From: Gillisella taibaishanensis
GTDB lineage: Bacteria > Pseudomonadota > Alphaproteobacteria > Rhizobiales > Rhizobiaceae
Assembly: GCF_001938985.1 (NCBI RefSeq)
Contig: NZ_MKIN01000021.1
Coordinates: 806,001 to 870,000 of the forward strand
DNA length: 64,000 bases
Direction: 5' to 3'
The first letter of the stretch is position 1. Every line of letters starts with the position of its first letter. Below are positions 25,049 through 34,921 of this stretch, piece by piece. The position numbers and the translations under genes were made by a program. The notes under the pieces are model-generated. The model was not told where the DNA came from, searched no databases, and saw only the letters and a list, made by a program, of their open reading frames with translations.

Positions 25049-26061
25049 GACATCCGTGCTCCCGCTTGCGCTGACGTTCGGAGCGCCACATCATCGGCTC
25101 GATGGCATGCCACCAGCCCACCGTCGTCACGAGCGGTCAGGAGCGGCATCGTTTGGCTACAGATAGTTATCTCAGCGGGGCAGCGACCAGCGAAGCGACA
25201 GGCGCTCTGATTGGGATCGATAGGACTTGATGCTGAGCCTTCAAGCTTTATTCGTGCGGTGTTCTTACGCGCCGGATCCGGGATCGCATCGATAAGTGCA
25301 CGGGTATAGGGATGTCGAGGATCATAAAACACAGAATTCGAAGGCCCGAATTCAACAATCCTTCCCAGATACATCACAGCGATCTGGTCGCAAAGCAGGC
25401 GCACGACATTGAGGTCGTGCGAGACGAACAGGTAGCTCATGTTGCGCTGTTTCTGCAGCTTGGCAAGCAGGTGCAGGATCAGAGATTGCACCGAGACATC
25501 GAGCGCCGAGGTTGGCTCGTCAAGCACGAGCAGTTTTGGCTTTACCGCAATGGCCCGGGCAATTCCTACGCGCGCCTTTTGCCCTCCCGACAGGTGATGC
25601 GGATAGCGGGTGCCATATTCTCGCGGCAGACCAACATCATCCAGGGCTGCAAATACCATCTCTGCTATATCCTTGCTCGTTCCACCCAGAAGGCGCTTGA
25701 GTGGATCGGCGATGGACTGGAAGACGGTAAAGCCGGGATTGAGGCTTTCGGTCGGATCCTGAAAGACGACCTGGATATCGCGCCTCAGGGGCGATCCGCC
25801 GAAAGACCGGGCAGGCATGCTCGCGATGTCCGCACCAGAAAGTGTGATCTTTCCCTCGGTTGGATCGACCAGACGTGCCAGTACACGAGCAAGGGTTGAT
25901 TTTCCGCACCCGGATTCACCGACCAGGCCAACGCATTCGCCTTCGCCAATGGTGAGGTCAACGTCATCGACGGCGTAGAGACGTTTGCGGCGCATCGTGC
26001 CGACGGGATAATGTTTTGAAAGGCCACGGACCTCAATCAAGGGAGTTTTTACGACGGTCAT
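25045..26061 (-). CDS. dipeptide/oligopeptide-type ABC transporter ATP-binding protein (DppF-like)
   Basis: A 338-residue ABC ATPase with Walker A GESGCGKST near residue 50, signature LSGGQKARVGIARA and Walker B LLVLDEPTSALDVS. The C-terminal oligo_HPY extension (PDPARKN... CRFAGRCP) is typical of Opp/Dpp ATPases. The start at 26061 forms an ATGA overlap with the DppD-like gene. Partner of the 26058-27020 ATPase. Confidence 0.92.
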   Translation of the reverse strand: MTVVKTPLIEVRGLSKHYPVGTMRRKRLYAVDDVDLTIGEGECVGLVGESGCGKSTLARVLARLVDPTEGKITLSGADIASMPARSFGGSPLRRDIQVVFQDPTESLNPGFTVFQSIADPLKRLLGGTSKDIAEMVFAALDDVGLPREYGTRYPHHLSGGQKARVGIARAIAVKPKLLVLDEPTSALDVSVQSLILHLLAKLQKQRNMSYLFVSHDLNVVRLLCDQIAVMYLGRIVEFGPSNSVFYDPRHPYTRALIDAIPDPARKNTARIKLEGSASSPIDPNQSACRFAGRCPAEITICSQTMPLLTARDDGGLVACHRADDVALRTSAQAGARMS

Positions 26062-27020
26062 AGCGGATGCCTGCATCGCACGGAATGATCATTGCCCAAC
26101 GGTGCGAGTGCGATGGCACCTGTTTCGCAATCTGGCTCACGCAGATTGCAGCGATGGAAAAACCGGCAGGGAGGCAATTCGCCCCTGAGGTCGGGAAGAT
26201 TGCCAGGGATCGAAGCGAGATCCTGGAGTTCCGTTCGCGCAGTCGGCGTGGCGGCGAACAGTCCACGTGTATAAGGATGGGCAAAACGTGCCTGCAAGGC
26301 GTCCGCCGGTGCGGACTCCACCATATGACCGGCATGCATCACGATGATCCGGTCGCAATATTCGCCGGCCAGTGCGAGATCGTGGGTGATCAGGATCGAT
26401 GACATCCTGGTTTCCCGCACCAGATCACGCATCAGGTCCATAACGACCGCCTGAGTTGTGACATCAAGGCCTGTCGTTGGCTCGTCTGCAATCAGAAGGG
26501 CGGGCGAACAGGACAGCGCCATGGCGATCATCACGCGCTGGCACATTCCACCGGAGAGTTCGAATGGATAGGCGTGGTATCGTCTTTCAGGGTCGGGAAT
26601 GCGAACTTTTGCCAGCGCGGCAATTGCTGCTGCCTTGGCATTCGACCTTGTGACGGGGCCGTGCCGCCTCAACACATCCTCGATCTGCTTACCGACTTTC
26701 ATGATCGGATTGAGTGCGGTGCGTGGGCTCTGGAAAATCATGGACAGCTCTCGCCCACGAATGGAAGCAAGCGGCGATCTTGTGCCGACCAGGTCGATGC
26801 CACCGAATTCAATGGCATCAGCCTTGATGTCAGCGGTCTCATCGAGAAGTCCCATCAGCGCGTAGGAGAGGACCGATTTTCCCGATCCGCTTTCGCCAAC
26901 AATGCCTAGCACCTCGCCCTTGCCGAGAGAAAAGCTGACGTCGTCGAGAACTCTGACGATGCCCGAGCGCGTGCGGAAGCTCACGCTCAGGTTCTTGACG
27001 GAGAGAAGCGGTACGCTCAT
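26058..27020 (-). CDS. dipeptide/oligopeptide-type ABC transporter ATP-binding protein (DppD-like)
   Basis: A 320-residue ABC ATPase with Walker A GESGSGKS near residue 41, signature [14 protein letters not shown] and Walker [15 protein letters not shown]. Its C-terminus has the CRFFHRC cysteine segment of the family. The ATG overlaps the DppC-like stop by 4 bases. Confidence 0.92.
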   Translation of the reverse strand: MSVPLLSVKNLSVSFRTRSGIVRVLDDVSFSLGKGEVLGIVGESGSGKSVLSYALMGLLDETADIKADAIEFGGIDLVGTRSPLASIRGRELSMIFQSPRTALNPIMKVGKQIEDVLRRHGPVTRSNAKAAAIAALAKVRIPDPERRYHAYPFELSGGMCQRVMIAMALSCSPALLIADEPTTGLDVTTQAVVMDLMRDLVRETRMSSILITHDLALAGEYCDRIIVMHAGHMVESAPADALQARFAHPYTRGLFAATPTARTELQDLASIPGNLPDLRGELPPCRFFHRCNLREPDCETGAIALAPLGNDHSVRCRHPL

Positions 27021-27892
27021 GTGCGCCTCCTGGGATCGGTGATGTCTCTGAGACCGTCACCGATCAGGTTGAAGCAGAAGACGGTGGTGACGAGTGCGGC
27101 TCCCGGGAAGACAAAGGTCCACCATTCGCCAGAGAAAATGTAAGATGCCCCTTCCGAGACCATGATCCCCCATTCCGGTGTCGGCGGACGCACGCCGAGG
27201 CCAATGAAGGACAGACCCGCGGCATTGAGGATGGCCCAACCGAGGTTGAGAGATCCCTGAACCATCATCGTCGGCAGGATGTTGGGAACGACATGGAAGG
27301 TTAGCAGCCGGAATGAGCGGTTTCCGCCCATGCGGGCTGCCTCGACGAAGGTCATATCGCGTCGGACATTCACTTCGCTGCGGGCAAAGCGCGAGTAAAA
27401 CGGCAGGTTGATGATCGCAGTCGCCAGCACGATATTCTCGACGCTGTTGCCCAGTGCGGCGACGATCCCCATCGCCAGCACGAAGAGCGGAAATGCCATG
27501 ATCGTATCCATGACGCGGCCGATGATAGCATCGGTCCAGCCACCGAAGTAACCGGCAATTGCACCGGTCGCCGTTCCCGTGACGAAAGAGAGAGCAACGG
27601 CGCCGATGGCCATTCCGATATCCAGGCGGGTGGCAATAGCGACCCGGCTCATGATGTCGCGGCCAAGCGCGTCGGTGCCGAAAAGATGGGCCCAGCTTGG
27701 GGATTTCAGCGCTGCCGATGTATCTACCGCCAAGGGGTCGTAGGGAATGATCCAGGGCGCGAGCAGCGACAACGCCACGAAGAGCAACAGGATGATGGCC
27801 GCTGACAGCGTCAGCTTGTTTTCCGCCGCCATGTGGCCGGCATCGCGCCAGAAGGTGCTGGTATTAGATGTTCTGGAGACCGTCTCAGCCAT
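27017..27892 (-). CDS. dipeptide-type ABC transporter permease (DppC-like)
   Basis: A 291-residue membrane protein of the DppC/OppC type. It has an N-terminal extended segment, GTDALGRDIMSRVAIATR in the usual DppC position, and an EAARMGGNRSFRLLTFHVVPN EAA loop that docks the ATPases. The ATG at 27892 overlaps the DppB-like stop by 8 bases. Confidence 0.9.
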   Translation of the reverse strand: MAETVSRTSNTSTFWRDAGHMAAENKLTLSAAIILLLFVALSLLAPWIIPYDPLAVDTSAALKSPSWAHLFGTDALGRDIMSRVAIATRLDIGMAIGAVALSFVTGTATGAIAGYFGGWTDAIIGRVMDTIMAFPLFVLAMGIVAALGNSVENIVLATAIINLPFYSRFARSEVNVRRDMTFVEAARMGGNRSFRLLTFHVVPNILPTMMVQGSLNLGWAILNAAGLSFIGLGVRPPTPEWGIMVSEGASYIFSGEWWTFVFPGAALVTTVFCFNLIGDGLRDITDPRRRT

Positions 27893-28907
27893 CGTAGCGT
27901 ACCCTCGGATCGATTGCGGCGGCGGCGAGGTCGACCACAAGATTGAGCAGGATGTAGAGGATCGCCATCATCAGGACGAAGCCCTGGACTGCGGCATAGT
28001 CAGATGAAATGACTGCATTCACGGCATATGCACCGATGCCCGGCCAGGCGAACACCTGCTCGACGAGAACATTGGCGCCGAGCAGGAATGAAAACACCAT
28101 GCCTAGGATATTGATGACGGGAAGCATGGCATTGCGCAGACCATAGCCATAGACCACTCTGGTGCGCGAAAGGCCCATGGCGCGGGCGGTGCGGCAGTAG
28201 TCGCTGGAAAGCGACGCCAGCATTGACGCACGGGCAATGCGCGCGATGGGTGCCAACGCGAAGAGGCCGAGCGAGACCGACGGCAGGATTAACTGGGCGC
28301 ACGATGCCCAGAAGGCAGAGATGTCGCCGGCAAGCAGGGTATCGATGAGATAGAGACCGGTAATCGTCGGCGGTACGGTGAAATAGGTATCATTCAGACG
28401 ACCGAGCGGTTCGGGCGAGACACCGAGTTTGAAGTAGAAGACATAAACCAGGCCCAGTGAGACGAAGAACGTTGGGAAGGCCGCCCCAACCGATACGACG
28501 ATGCGACAGAGGTGATCGCTCGCTTTGCCGGGTTGCGTCGCAGCGGCTATACCGAGCGGAAGCCCGATCAGCATTGCGAATACGAGCGCGCAAAGCGTCA
28601 GTTCGATCGACGCGGGAAGCCTCGTGACCAAATCCTGAAACACTGGCTGGCCGCTCGATAGCGATGTTCCTAGATCCGCATGCAAAAGTCTGTTGGCATA
28701 GTCGCCGAACTGAAGCCATAAAGGCTTGTCCAGACCAAGCGCCTTGCGGATCTGGGCAATGCTCTGCGGAGTGGCCGAAGAACCGGCGTAGTAAGAGGCC
28801 GGATCGCCCGGCAATGCGCGCGCAAGCACAAAGGTGACGACAACGACGCCGATGATACTCGGAACTGCGGTCGCAATTCGTTTTGCAAAACTGAGGATGA
28901 TCTTCAA
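27885..28907 (-). CDS. dipeptide-type ABC transporter permease (DppB-like)
   Basis: A 340-residue membrane protein. A TTG at 28907 is taken as the start because the DppB-type N-terminus (LKIILSFAKRIATAVPSIIG) begins there and GGAG lies 9 bases before it; the ORF extends 48 codons further upstream without similarity. RALPGDPAS and an RTARAMGLSRTRVVYGYGLRN EAA loop support the call. Confidence 0.9.
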   Translation of the reverse strand: MKIILSFAKRIATAVPSIIGVVVVTFVLARALPGDPASYYAGSSATPQSIAQIRKALGLDKPLWLQFGDYANRLLHADLGTSLSSGQPVFQDLVTRLPASIELTLCALVFAMLIGLPLGIAAATQPGKASDHLCRIVVSVGAAFPTFFVSLGLVYVFYFKLGVSPEPLGRLNDTYFTVPPTITGLYLIDTLLAGDISAFWASCAQLILPSVSLGLFALAPIARIARASMLASLSSDYCRTARAMGLSRTRVVYGYGLRNAMLPVINILGMVFSFLLGANVLVEQVFAWPGIGAYAVNAVISSDYAAVQGFVLMMAILYILLNLVVDLAAAAIDPRVRYDG

Positions 28908-28998
28908 GGGCTCAATCTCCGTACATTCGATCCGGGCGTCTGGTCGATCTGGAGTTCGTGTTGGAGAGCCGAAATGGTTTCGGCTCTCCAATCGCGTT

Positions 28999-30639
28999 CT
29001 ACTCTTTCGAGATTGACCGCAGGTCGAGATGCGTGTGGAACCAGTAGACATAGCCCTTCACGTTCTTCTGCATGGCGATATCAGAATAGAGGTGGGCAAC
29101 GGGTACGCGCGGGACATCGTCCATGGCGATGCCATTCATCTTGGTGATGATTGCGTCATAGGTCCTGGGATCGCTCTCGAACCGTGCCTGTTCTATCAGC
29201 TTGTCCAATTCCGGATTCGAATAGTTGGCGGTGTTGAACACGCTGTTGTTCTTGCCGTCGTAAGTCCAGAAGTAGAAATATTCCGGGTAATCAAGCCAGC
29301 CGTAGAAGTAGTTGATATCCATCGGCATGCTCTTCGATCCCATCTTGGCGAACCACTCGGAACCGGGCACTTTATGAATTTCGATGCTGATACCGATTTT
29401 CTTGAGCTGCTCCTGAATCAGCAGCGCCATCGGCTCCTGCACAGTGGTCTGGCTCATATCGATGTAGAGGTCGGTCTTAAACCCGTCTCCATAGCCAGCA
29501 TCCTTTAGCAGCGCCTTCGCTTTGCTGAGGTCTGTGTTGTATTTCGACGCGACGGGCCATTTAGGTGGATAAGGCGTCGCGGGATCCGCGCCAAAGAGCG
29601 GCTCGCCACGCTCATAGAGCGCCTGTTTCATGATGCTGTCATAGGGTAGCGCGTAGGCAATTGCCTGACGCACGCGCTTGTCGTCGAAAGGCTTCATCGT
29701 AACGTTGAGGTCGACGTTGAACTGTTCGTTCTGCATCAGCGTGCCGATGACGTTGACCTTTCCGGCAGCCGCCAGCTCGGCATAATCCTTCGGGGGCAGG
29801 CCGACGGACACGTCGACATCGCCCTTTTCCAGCAAGGCGCGGCGCGTGCCCGGGGAAGCGATCTCGCGCAGAACGACGCGCTTGAGGGCGGGCATGGGCC
29901 CGGACTTCCAATTGTCGAACCGGTCAAAGACGATCCGGTCGCCGCTTTTCCAGCTACCAACCTTGAACGGGCCGCCGCCAGCGTCATTGAGCGAGGTCCA
30001 TTTGAGCGCCCAGGGATCCTCCGTCGTCGCATGCTTCAAAGCGAGTGTCTTGTTGACCACATAGGGGACGGGGACGGCGAGGTCGGGGAGCGTCAGCTTG
30101 TCTGCTGCTGGCAGGGTTATCTTGAACGTGTGAGCATCAACGGCGGTGAATTGCTTGGGATCCGTCAGCGACCCCGCCGCCATCTGCACTGTTGGGAACC
30201 CACCGACCGAGACGGCGCGATCGAACGACCATTTAACATCCTCGGCCGTTACCGGAGAGCCGTCGTGGAAGGTCGCATCTTCCCGCAGGTGAAATAGCAG
30301 CGTCTTGCCGCCGTCGAGGATTTCCCAGCTCTTTGCAAGTTCAGGCTCTATCTTGGTGGCATCATACATCACCTTTCCGTCGGGAAGGGTCTTCGTGCCA
30401 TGGGTAATCAAACGATCGTAGAGTTGCCAAGAGGTCATCTGGCTGAATTCGTTTGCGGCAGGTGCCATGGCATCGAGCGAGTTCGGACCATGTTCGGCAA
30501 CCTCGATCAGCACGTCCTTCGGGGTCTCGGCATGGGCGTTGGATTGGAACAGGCCAAACGACAGGGTCGCGGCAAGCCATAGACATGTATGTGAGCGATA
30601 TACAGAAAAGCGAGAACGCTTAAATTTGCTGCTGGCCAT
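28999..30639 (-). CDS. ABC transporter substrate-binding protein, family 5 (peptide/nickel type)
   Basis: A 546-residue periplasmic binding protein. The start at 30639 follows GGAAGG and gives a signal peptide (LWLAATLSFGLFQSNAHAE, cleavage after AHA near residue 38). Family-5 features include KSWEILDGGKTLLFHLREDA and FHDGSPVTAEDVKWSFDRAV. First gene of the minus operon SBP-DppB-DppC-DppD-DppF-racemase-amidase-AMDase. Family-5 proteins bind peptides but also opines, glycosides and small amides, so the ligand may be the substrate of the downstream amidase. Confidence 0.9.
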   Translation of the reverse strand: MASSKFKRSRFSVYRSHTCLWLAATLSFGLFQSNAHAETPKDVLIEVAEHGPNSLDAMAPAANEFSQMTSWQLYDRLITHGTKTLPDGKVMYDATKIEPELAKSWEILDGGKTLLFHLREDATFHDGSPVTAEDVKWSFDRAVSVGGFPTVQMAAGSLTDPKQFTAVDAHTFKITLPAADKLTLPDLAVPVPYVVNKTLALKHATTEDPWALKWTSLNDAGGGPFKVGSWKSGDRIVFDRFDNWKSGPMPALKRVVLREIASPGTRRALLEKGDVDVSVGLPPKDYAELAAAGKVNVIGTLMQNEQFNVDLNVTMKPFDDKRVRQAIAYALPYDSIMKQALYERGEPLFGADPATPYPPKWPVASKYNTDLSKAKALLKDAGYGDGFKTDLYIDMSQTTVQEPMALLIQEQLKKIGISIEIHKVPGSEWFAKMGSKSMPMDINYFYGWLDYPEYFYFWTYDGKNNSVFNTANYSNPELDKLIEQARFESDPRTYDAIITKMNGIAMDDVPRVPVAHLYSDIAMQKNVKGYVYWFHTHLDLRSISKE

Positions 30640-30734
30640 GATGCTTACCTTCCGCAAGTGTGACAGATAAACTTTGCACTGCAAGCATTATGCCAATTTC
30701 TAAATTGTTGTTTATATTATATATATTTACAAAG

Positions 30735-30749
30735 TGCATTATTTATGCA
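30735..30749. promoter_or_regulatory. candidate GntR operator (TGCAT-N5-ATGCA)
   Basis: A perfect inverted repeat TGCAT-TATTT-ATGCA in the AT-rich divergent gap (30640-30858) between the substrate-binding protein gene and the GntR gene. Assignment to the adjacent GntR protein is inferred from position. Confidence 0.35.
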
Positions 30750-30858
30750 ATTAGTTCGATGCACTGAATGCGGTCGGATTGATGGATTTTTAGGCGCACG
30801 AGACACTTGCCTAGCCGCGTGCAGGTTGGATATCAGTGGACATGAATAGGGTAGTGAG

Positions 30859-31614
30859 ATGAAGCGGGCAGCCATGGATGATGACAACGAACCGGCTTCG
30901 GCGGCGCCCTATGCTGTGGCCATCAAACGCGCATCTCTTCATCATCATGTTGTCGATAAATTGCGCGAGATGATCAGTCGCGGTGACCTGCCGGCTGGAG
31001 AAAGATTGAACGAGGTTGCCCTTGCTCAGGCAATCGGCGTGTCGCGTACACCGATGCGGGAAGCCGTTAAACTGTTGGCGTCGGAAGGCCTTCTTGAGCT
31101 TCTCCCCGGCCGAGGAGCCAGGGTCCGGCAATTCTCGGCCAAGGAATTGCTTGATGTCTTCGACGTTCTGGGCGCGCTTGAAAGACATGCAATCGAGGTT
31201 GCCGTTTCCAGGATGACGCCGAAGGCCCTTTCAGAGATCGAGCGTCTGCATAATCAGATGCTGGATGCTTACAAAAAGCGCAGTCAGAAGGCATATTTCA
31301 AATCAAACCAGAAACTTCACGCCCTCATCGTTGAACTCTCAGGCAATCCAGCTCTGTCGAACGCCCATATCACGTTGACCAAACAATCAGTTCACAATCG
31401 CCACGAGACGCTTCTTTCCGACCAGCGCTGGCAGGAATCGGTTGCGGAACACCAAGCGATTTTCGACGCGATCGTTGAAGGTGATGCGATACGAGCGGGT
31501 GTATTGATGCTCGATCATAGCCGCAGAACCGGCGCCGCCGTCGTTGACGCAGCCCGAAGCGCTAATGAACTGCGCATGGGCGTTGAGCAGGCGAGAAAAA
31601 CGAGGCCCGCCTGA
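30859..31614 (+). CDS. GntR family transcriptional regulator (FadR/FCD subfamily)
   Basis: A 251-residue protein with an N-terminal winged helix (about residues 20-90; AGERLNEVALAQAIGVSRTPMREAVKLL) and a helical FCD effector domain with SVAEHQAIFDAIVEGD and a final DHSRR. It is divergent from the dipeptide-type importer operon and is its likely regulator. Start at 30859; a second Met is 11 codons in. Confidence 0.88.
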   Translation: MKRAAMDDDNEPASAAPYAVAIKRASLHHHVVDKLREMISRGDLPAGERLNEVALAQAIGVSRTPMREAVKLLASEGLLELLPGRGARVRQFSAKELLDVFDVLGALERHAIEVAVSRMTPKALSEIERLHNQMLDAYKKRSQKAYFKSNQKLHALIVELSGNPALSNAHITLTKQSVHNRHETLLSDQRWQESVAEHQAIFDAIVEGDAIRAGVLMLDHSRRTGAAVVDAARSANELRMGVEQARKTRPA

Positions 31615-31715
31615 CACGAACGGTCGCGCGCACTGGTGAGGCATGCGCGCAATCTCGGCCCCGGAGGGCGGACCATCCTTTTCTGTCGGCTCGAGCGGAA
31701 CCATCCGCCCCACCA

Positions 31716-32642
31716 TCAACCACTGACATAACGATCATAGAGGTCGGCGATGCGCTGCGTAACCGCACCGGGCTGCCCATCACCCACGGGGCGGCCATCG
31801 ATCCGTGTCACTGGCGTGATGCCGCCCAGCGTTCCCGTGACGAAAGCTTCCGAAGCACCGTAGACCTCAGCCAGCGTAAAATCCTTTTCCCGCACCACGT
31901 AGCCTGCTTCGGCATAAAGCTTGACGACCTTTTTGCGGGTAATGCCGTTGAAATTGTAGCGACCCGTCGAGGTCCACAATTCTTCGCCGCGAATGATGAA
32001 GAAGTTGGTGGAATTGCAACTGGCAACAAAACCATGAGGATCGAGCATCAGCGCTTCGTCCGCGCCACAGTTGATCGCTTGGATCAGCGCATGGATGAAA
32101 TTCAGGCGGCTATGCGAGTTGAGGCGCAGATCGAAGACATCCGGCGTGCTGCACCGGATAGTCGAGGTCATCAGCGACAGACCCTTGGACTTGGACTCCG
32201 GCTTCGGAATCTTGAATTCGGCAACGATGACAATGGTCGCCTGCCCCATGGCAAACCGAGGATCCTGGTTCGGCGTCTTCTTCTTGCCGCGGGTTACCAT
32301 CAGTCGGGCATGAGCACCATCCGTCATGTCGTTCTTGCGAAAGGTCTGCCATAGGGCTTCCGTCAACTCCGCACGGGTCATGCCGATGTCGAGCTGAATT
32401 GAATTGGCTCCCTCGAAAAGGCGGTCGAGGTGCTCATCCAGCGCGACGATCTTGCCGTTAACCAGCCTAACGCCTTCCCAGACGCCATCGCCCAGAACGA
32501 AACCGGCGTCGAAAATCGAAACCTTGGCCTCGTCACGCTTGAAAAATTCGCCATTCAGATAGATCAGCACGTCGTCATTGCGCTGGTCGGCCACATAGCC
32601 TTGAGAACTGGTATCGCTGGCTGCACTTGCATTCATGGTCAT
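31716..32642 (-). CDS. class IV aminotransferase-like protein, canonical PLP lysine not found
   Basis: A 308-residue fold-type IV PLP enzyme homologue (D-alanine / branched-chain aminotransferase family): IYLNGEFFKRDEAKVSIFDAGFVLGDGVWEGVR at the N-terminus is written here only as IYLNGEF...GDGVWEGVR, followed by GADEALMLDPHGFVASCNSTNFF. Where the family carries its Schiff-base Lys (as in KTLNxLN or KAGGNY), this protein reads LRLNSHSRLNFIHAL with no Lys. It is the last gene of the polar amino acid ABC operon. A true transaminase would need another Lys; otherwise it may be a non-transaminating homologue. Start at 32642 or the Met two codons in. Confidence 0.78.
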   Translation of the reverse strand: MTMNASAASDTSSQGYVADQRNDDVLIYLNGEFFKRDEAKVSIFDAGFVLGDGVWEGVRLVNGKIVALDEHLDRLFEGANSIQLDIGMTRAELTEALWQTFRKNDMTDGAHARLMVTRGKKKTPNQDPRFAMGQATIVIVAEFKIPKPESKSKGLSLMTSTIRCSTPDVFDLRLNSHSRLNFIHALIQAINCGADEALMLDPHGFVASCNSTNFFIIRGEELWTSTGRYNFNGITRKKVVKLYAEAGYVVREKDFTLAEVYGASEAFVTGTLGGITPVTRIDGRPVGDGQPGAVTQRIADLYDRYVSG

Positions 32643-32668
32643 TGTCCTTGGAATGTGATTGCCGGAAT

Positions 32669-33445
32669 TCAGAAAGTGAATTCGGTAAAACGCTCGAGAA
32701 AGGCCCGCGTCCGTTCCTGCCTGGGCGCCTTCAGAACTTCATCGGGCGTGCCAACTTCGTGAAACACGCCATCTGCGAGGAAGATAACCTTGGTGGCAAA
32801 GTGATAGGCAAAGCCCAGCTCGTGGGTGACGAGCAGCATGGTGCGCCCCTCATCTGCCAACTGGCGAATAACACGCAAGACTTCGCCCACCAGTTCCGGA
32901 TCGAGCGAGGATGTCGGCTCGTCAAACAGCAGAATTTCAGGCTCCATGGCCAGGGCGCGGGCAATGGCGACCCGCTGCTGCTGACCGCCAGAGAGCCTCC
33001 CGGGATAAGCGTCGAGCTTTGTTTCCAGCCCGACCTTTTCGAGTTCGCGCGTAGCTCGTTCACGAGCCAGGGCACGTTTCATGCCCTTCACTGTCAACAG
33101 ACCTTCCATGGCGTTTTCCAACACGGTCATATGCGGAAACAGATTGAACTGCTGAAAGACCATGCCGACCCGTTCGCGCACGGCGCGCAACTCAGCCTCG
33201 GGATAGCTGCGAACCCCTTCGCGGCCACGGGATTTGCCGATCTCCTTACCATCGAGGGCGATTGTGCCGCCGCTTGGGATCTCCATGAAGTTCAAGCAAC
33301 GCAGAAAGGTGCTCTTGCCGGAGCCACTGCCTCCGATGATGGCAATTCGCTCTCCAGGTTCGACGGAAAAATTGATGCCCCTCAGCACATGCAAATCGCC
33401 GAAACGCTTTTGCAGGTTGGTGACCCGCAGAATGGGCTCATTCAT
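32669..33445 (-). CDS. polar amino acid ABC transporter ATP-binding protein (GlnQ-like)
   Basis: A 258-residue ABC ATPase with Walker A GGSGSGKST, signature LSGGQQQRVAIARAL and Walker B ILLFDEPTSSLDPELVGEVL, the GlnQ/HisP pattern. The ATG at 33445 follows AAGGAG and overlaps the permease end. Works with the two permeases and binding protein upstream. Confidence 0.92.
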   Translation of the reverse strand: MNEPILRVTNLQKRFGDLHVLRGINFSVEPGERIAIIGGSGSGKSTFLRCLNFMEIPSGGTIALDGKEIGKSRGREGVRSYPEAELRAVRERVGMVFQQFNLFPHMTVLENAMEGLLTVKGMKRALARERATRELEKVGLETKLDAYPGRLSGGQQQRVAIARALAMEPEILLFDEPTSSLDPELVGEVLRVIRQLADEGRTMLLVTHELGFAYHFATKVIFLADGVFHEVGTPDEVLKAPRQERTRAFLERFTEFTF

Positions 33446-33458
33446 TGCAATAATCTCC

Positions 33459-34124
33459 TTAGGCCTTCTCGGCCATGCGCCGCTCAAGGCGGGCGGAAAG
33501 CCAGGTTCCGGGATAGATCAGGACGAAATAGATGAAGGCGACAGTCGTGAGGATCTCGAACGGCCGATAATAGGTGGAGCTGAGCAACCGCCCTTGATAC
33601 ATCAGCTCATGCACAGAGAGCACTGATGCGAGCGACGACATCTTGGCCACTTCGATGATCCGATTGGTGAAAGCCGGCAGCATTCGCTTGAAGACCTGCG
33701 GCAGAATGATCCGTTGCAGGATTTTTGATCGACGCATGCCGAGTGCCCGTGCGCCTTCCCATTGTCCCTGTGCGATAGACTGCATCCCACCACGGAAGAT
33801 CTCGGCGGAATAGGCTGACGTATTCAGGGTGAGGCCAAGCAGGGCCGCAACGAACGGCGATAGCTGCACGCCAATGATGATCGGAAAAGCGTAAAAAAAC
33901 CAGATCAACTGGATCAGGACAGGCGTATCCCGGAAGAGTTCGATGTAAAATAAGCTCGGAAGCCTCAGCGTCGCCGATTTTGACAGCCGTGCCAGCGATA
34001 GGAGAAAGCCAGCGGTAAGACCGATGAGAACAGTCGGCACCCATAGTTCAATCGTGACCAGCAATCCCCTCAGCAAAACCGGCAGGCTGCGAAATATCAG
34101 ATCGAAATCAACTTGATAATCCAT
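33459..34124 (-). CDS. polar amino acid ABC transporter permease
   Basis: A 221-residue HisM/GlnP-type permease with about five membrane segments, the FYIELFRDTPVLIQLIWFFY pattern and an EGARALGMRRSKILQRIILPQ ATPase-docking loop. Eleven bases separate it from the sister permease. The two likely form the membrane heterodimer. Confidence 0.92.
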   Translation of the reverse strand: MDYQVDFDLIFRSLPVLLRGLLVTIELWVPTVLIGLTAGFLLSLARLSKSATLRLPSLFYIELFRDTPVLIQLIWFFYAFPIIIGVQLSPFVAALLGLTLNTSAYSAEIFRGGMQSIAQGQWEGARALGMRRSKILQRIILPQVFKRMLPAFTNRIIEVAKMSSLASVLSVHELMYQGRLLSSTYYRPFEILTTVAFIYFVLIYPGTWLSARLERRMAEKA

Positions 34125-34135
34125 GATACCGATCC

Positions 34136-34801
34136 TCAGCGATAGGCCGTTAAGCGCGCTTCGGCGATGCGCGCGAGCGTGCTGGCCGTGACGAGCAGGA
34201 TGACGTACATGAGCGCAATGGTCGTATAGACTTCAAGTGGGCGAAACGTAGCGCTGTTGACCAGCATTGCCTGATAGAGAAGATCGGCATAGGCCAGCGT
34301 CGAAGCCAGAGCTGTCGTCTTTGTCAGCTCGAAGGATCGCTCGACAAATGGAGCGAACATGCGTGCCATGGCTTGGGGAAGAATGATCCGCCGCATCATT
34401 TGAGAATGCCGCATCCCGAGCGCTCTCGCACCTTCCCACTGCCCCTTCTCTATCGAAATGATACCGCCGCGAAACACCTCGGCGTAAAAGGCTCCTGATT
34501 GCGTGGATAATGCCAAGACAGCTGCAACGAACGGGTCGAGGCTCACATTGGCCAGCACTGGTAACGCATAGTAAAACCAGAAAAAGTGGATGATCGGGGG
34601 CGTATTGCGGTAGAATTCGATGAAGACGGTAGCAGGCGCAGACAAGAACCGGCGCGGCGAAAGCTTCAGGAACGCCAGAACTAGACCGACGATCACACCA
34701 AAAACGATGGAAATTCCGGCAATCTTGATCGTGTTGATGAGCCCGGCCAGCAACAGGTCCCAACGGGACCACACCCCGGAAAAATCCCAGTGATAGCTCA
34801 T
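34136..34801 (-). CDS. polar amino acid ABC transporter permease
   Basis: A 221-residue HisQ/GlnP-type permease with FIEFYRNTPPIIHFFWFYY and the EGARALGMRHSQMMRRIILPQ docking loop. The start at 34801 is preferred over 34876 because the family N-terminus begins at MSYHWDFSGVW and AAGGAATC lies about 9 bases before it. Confidence 0.9.
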   Translation of the reverse strand: MSYHWDFSGVWSRWDLLLAGLINTIKIAGISIVFGVIVGLVLAFLKLSPRRFLSAPATVFIEFYRNTPPIIHFFWFYYALPVLANVSLDPFVAAVLALSTQSGAFYAEVFRGGIISIEKGQWEGARALGMRHSQMMRRIILPQAMARMFAPFVERSFELTKTTALASTLAYADLLYQAMLVNSATFRPLEVYTTIALMYVILLVTASTLARIAEARLTAYR

Positions 34802-34921
34802 GAGACGAAGATTCCTTGGAAGAAGAAGCGTCACGATCGCCGGGTGAGATCCCAAAGATCGACGTGTTGAGGCCAAGCCGAGGAAATGTCTTCCTTCCCT
34901 CGGCCGCTTGCTCGCTCGTTG

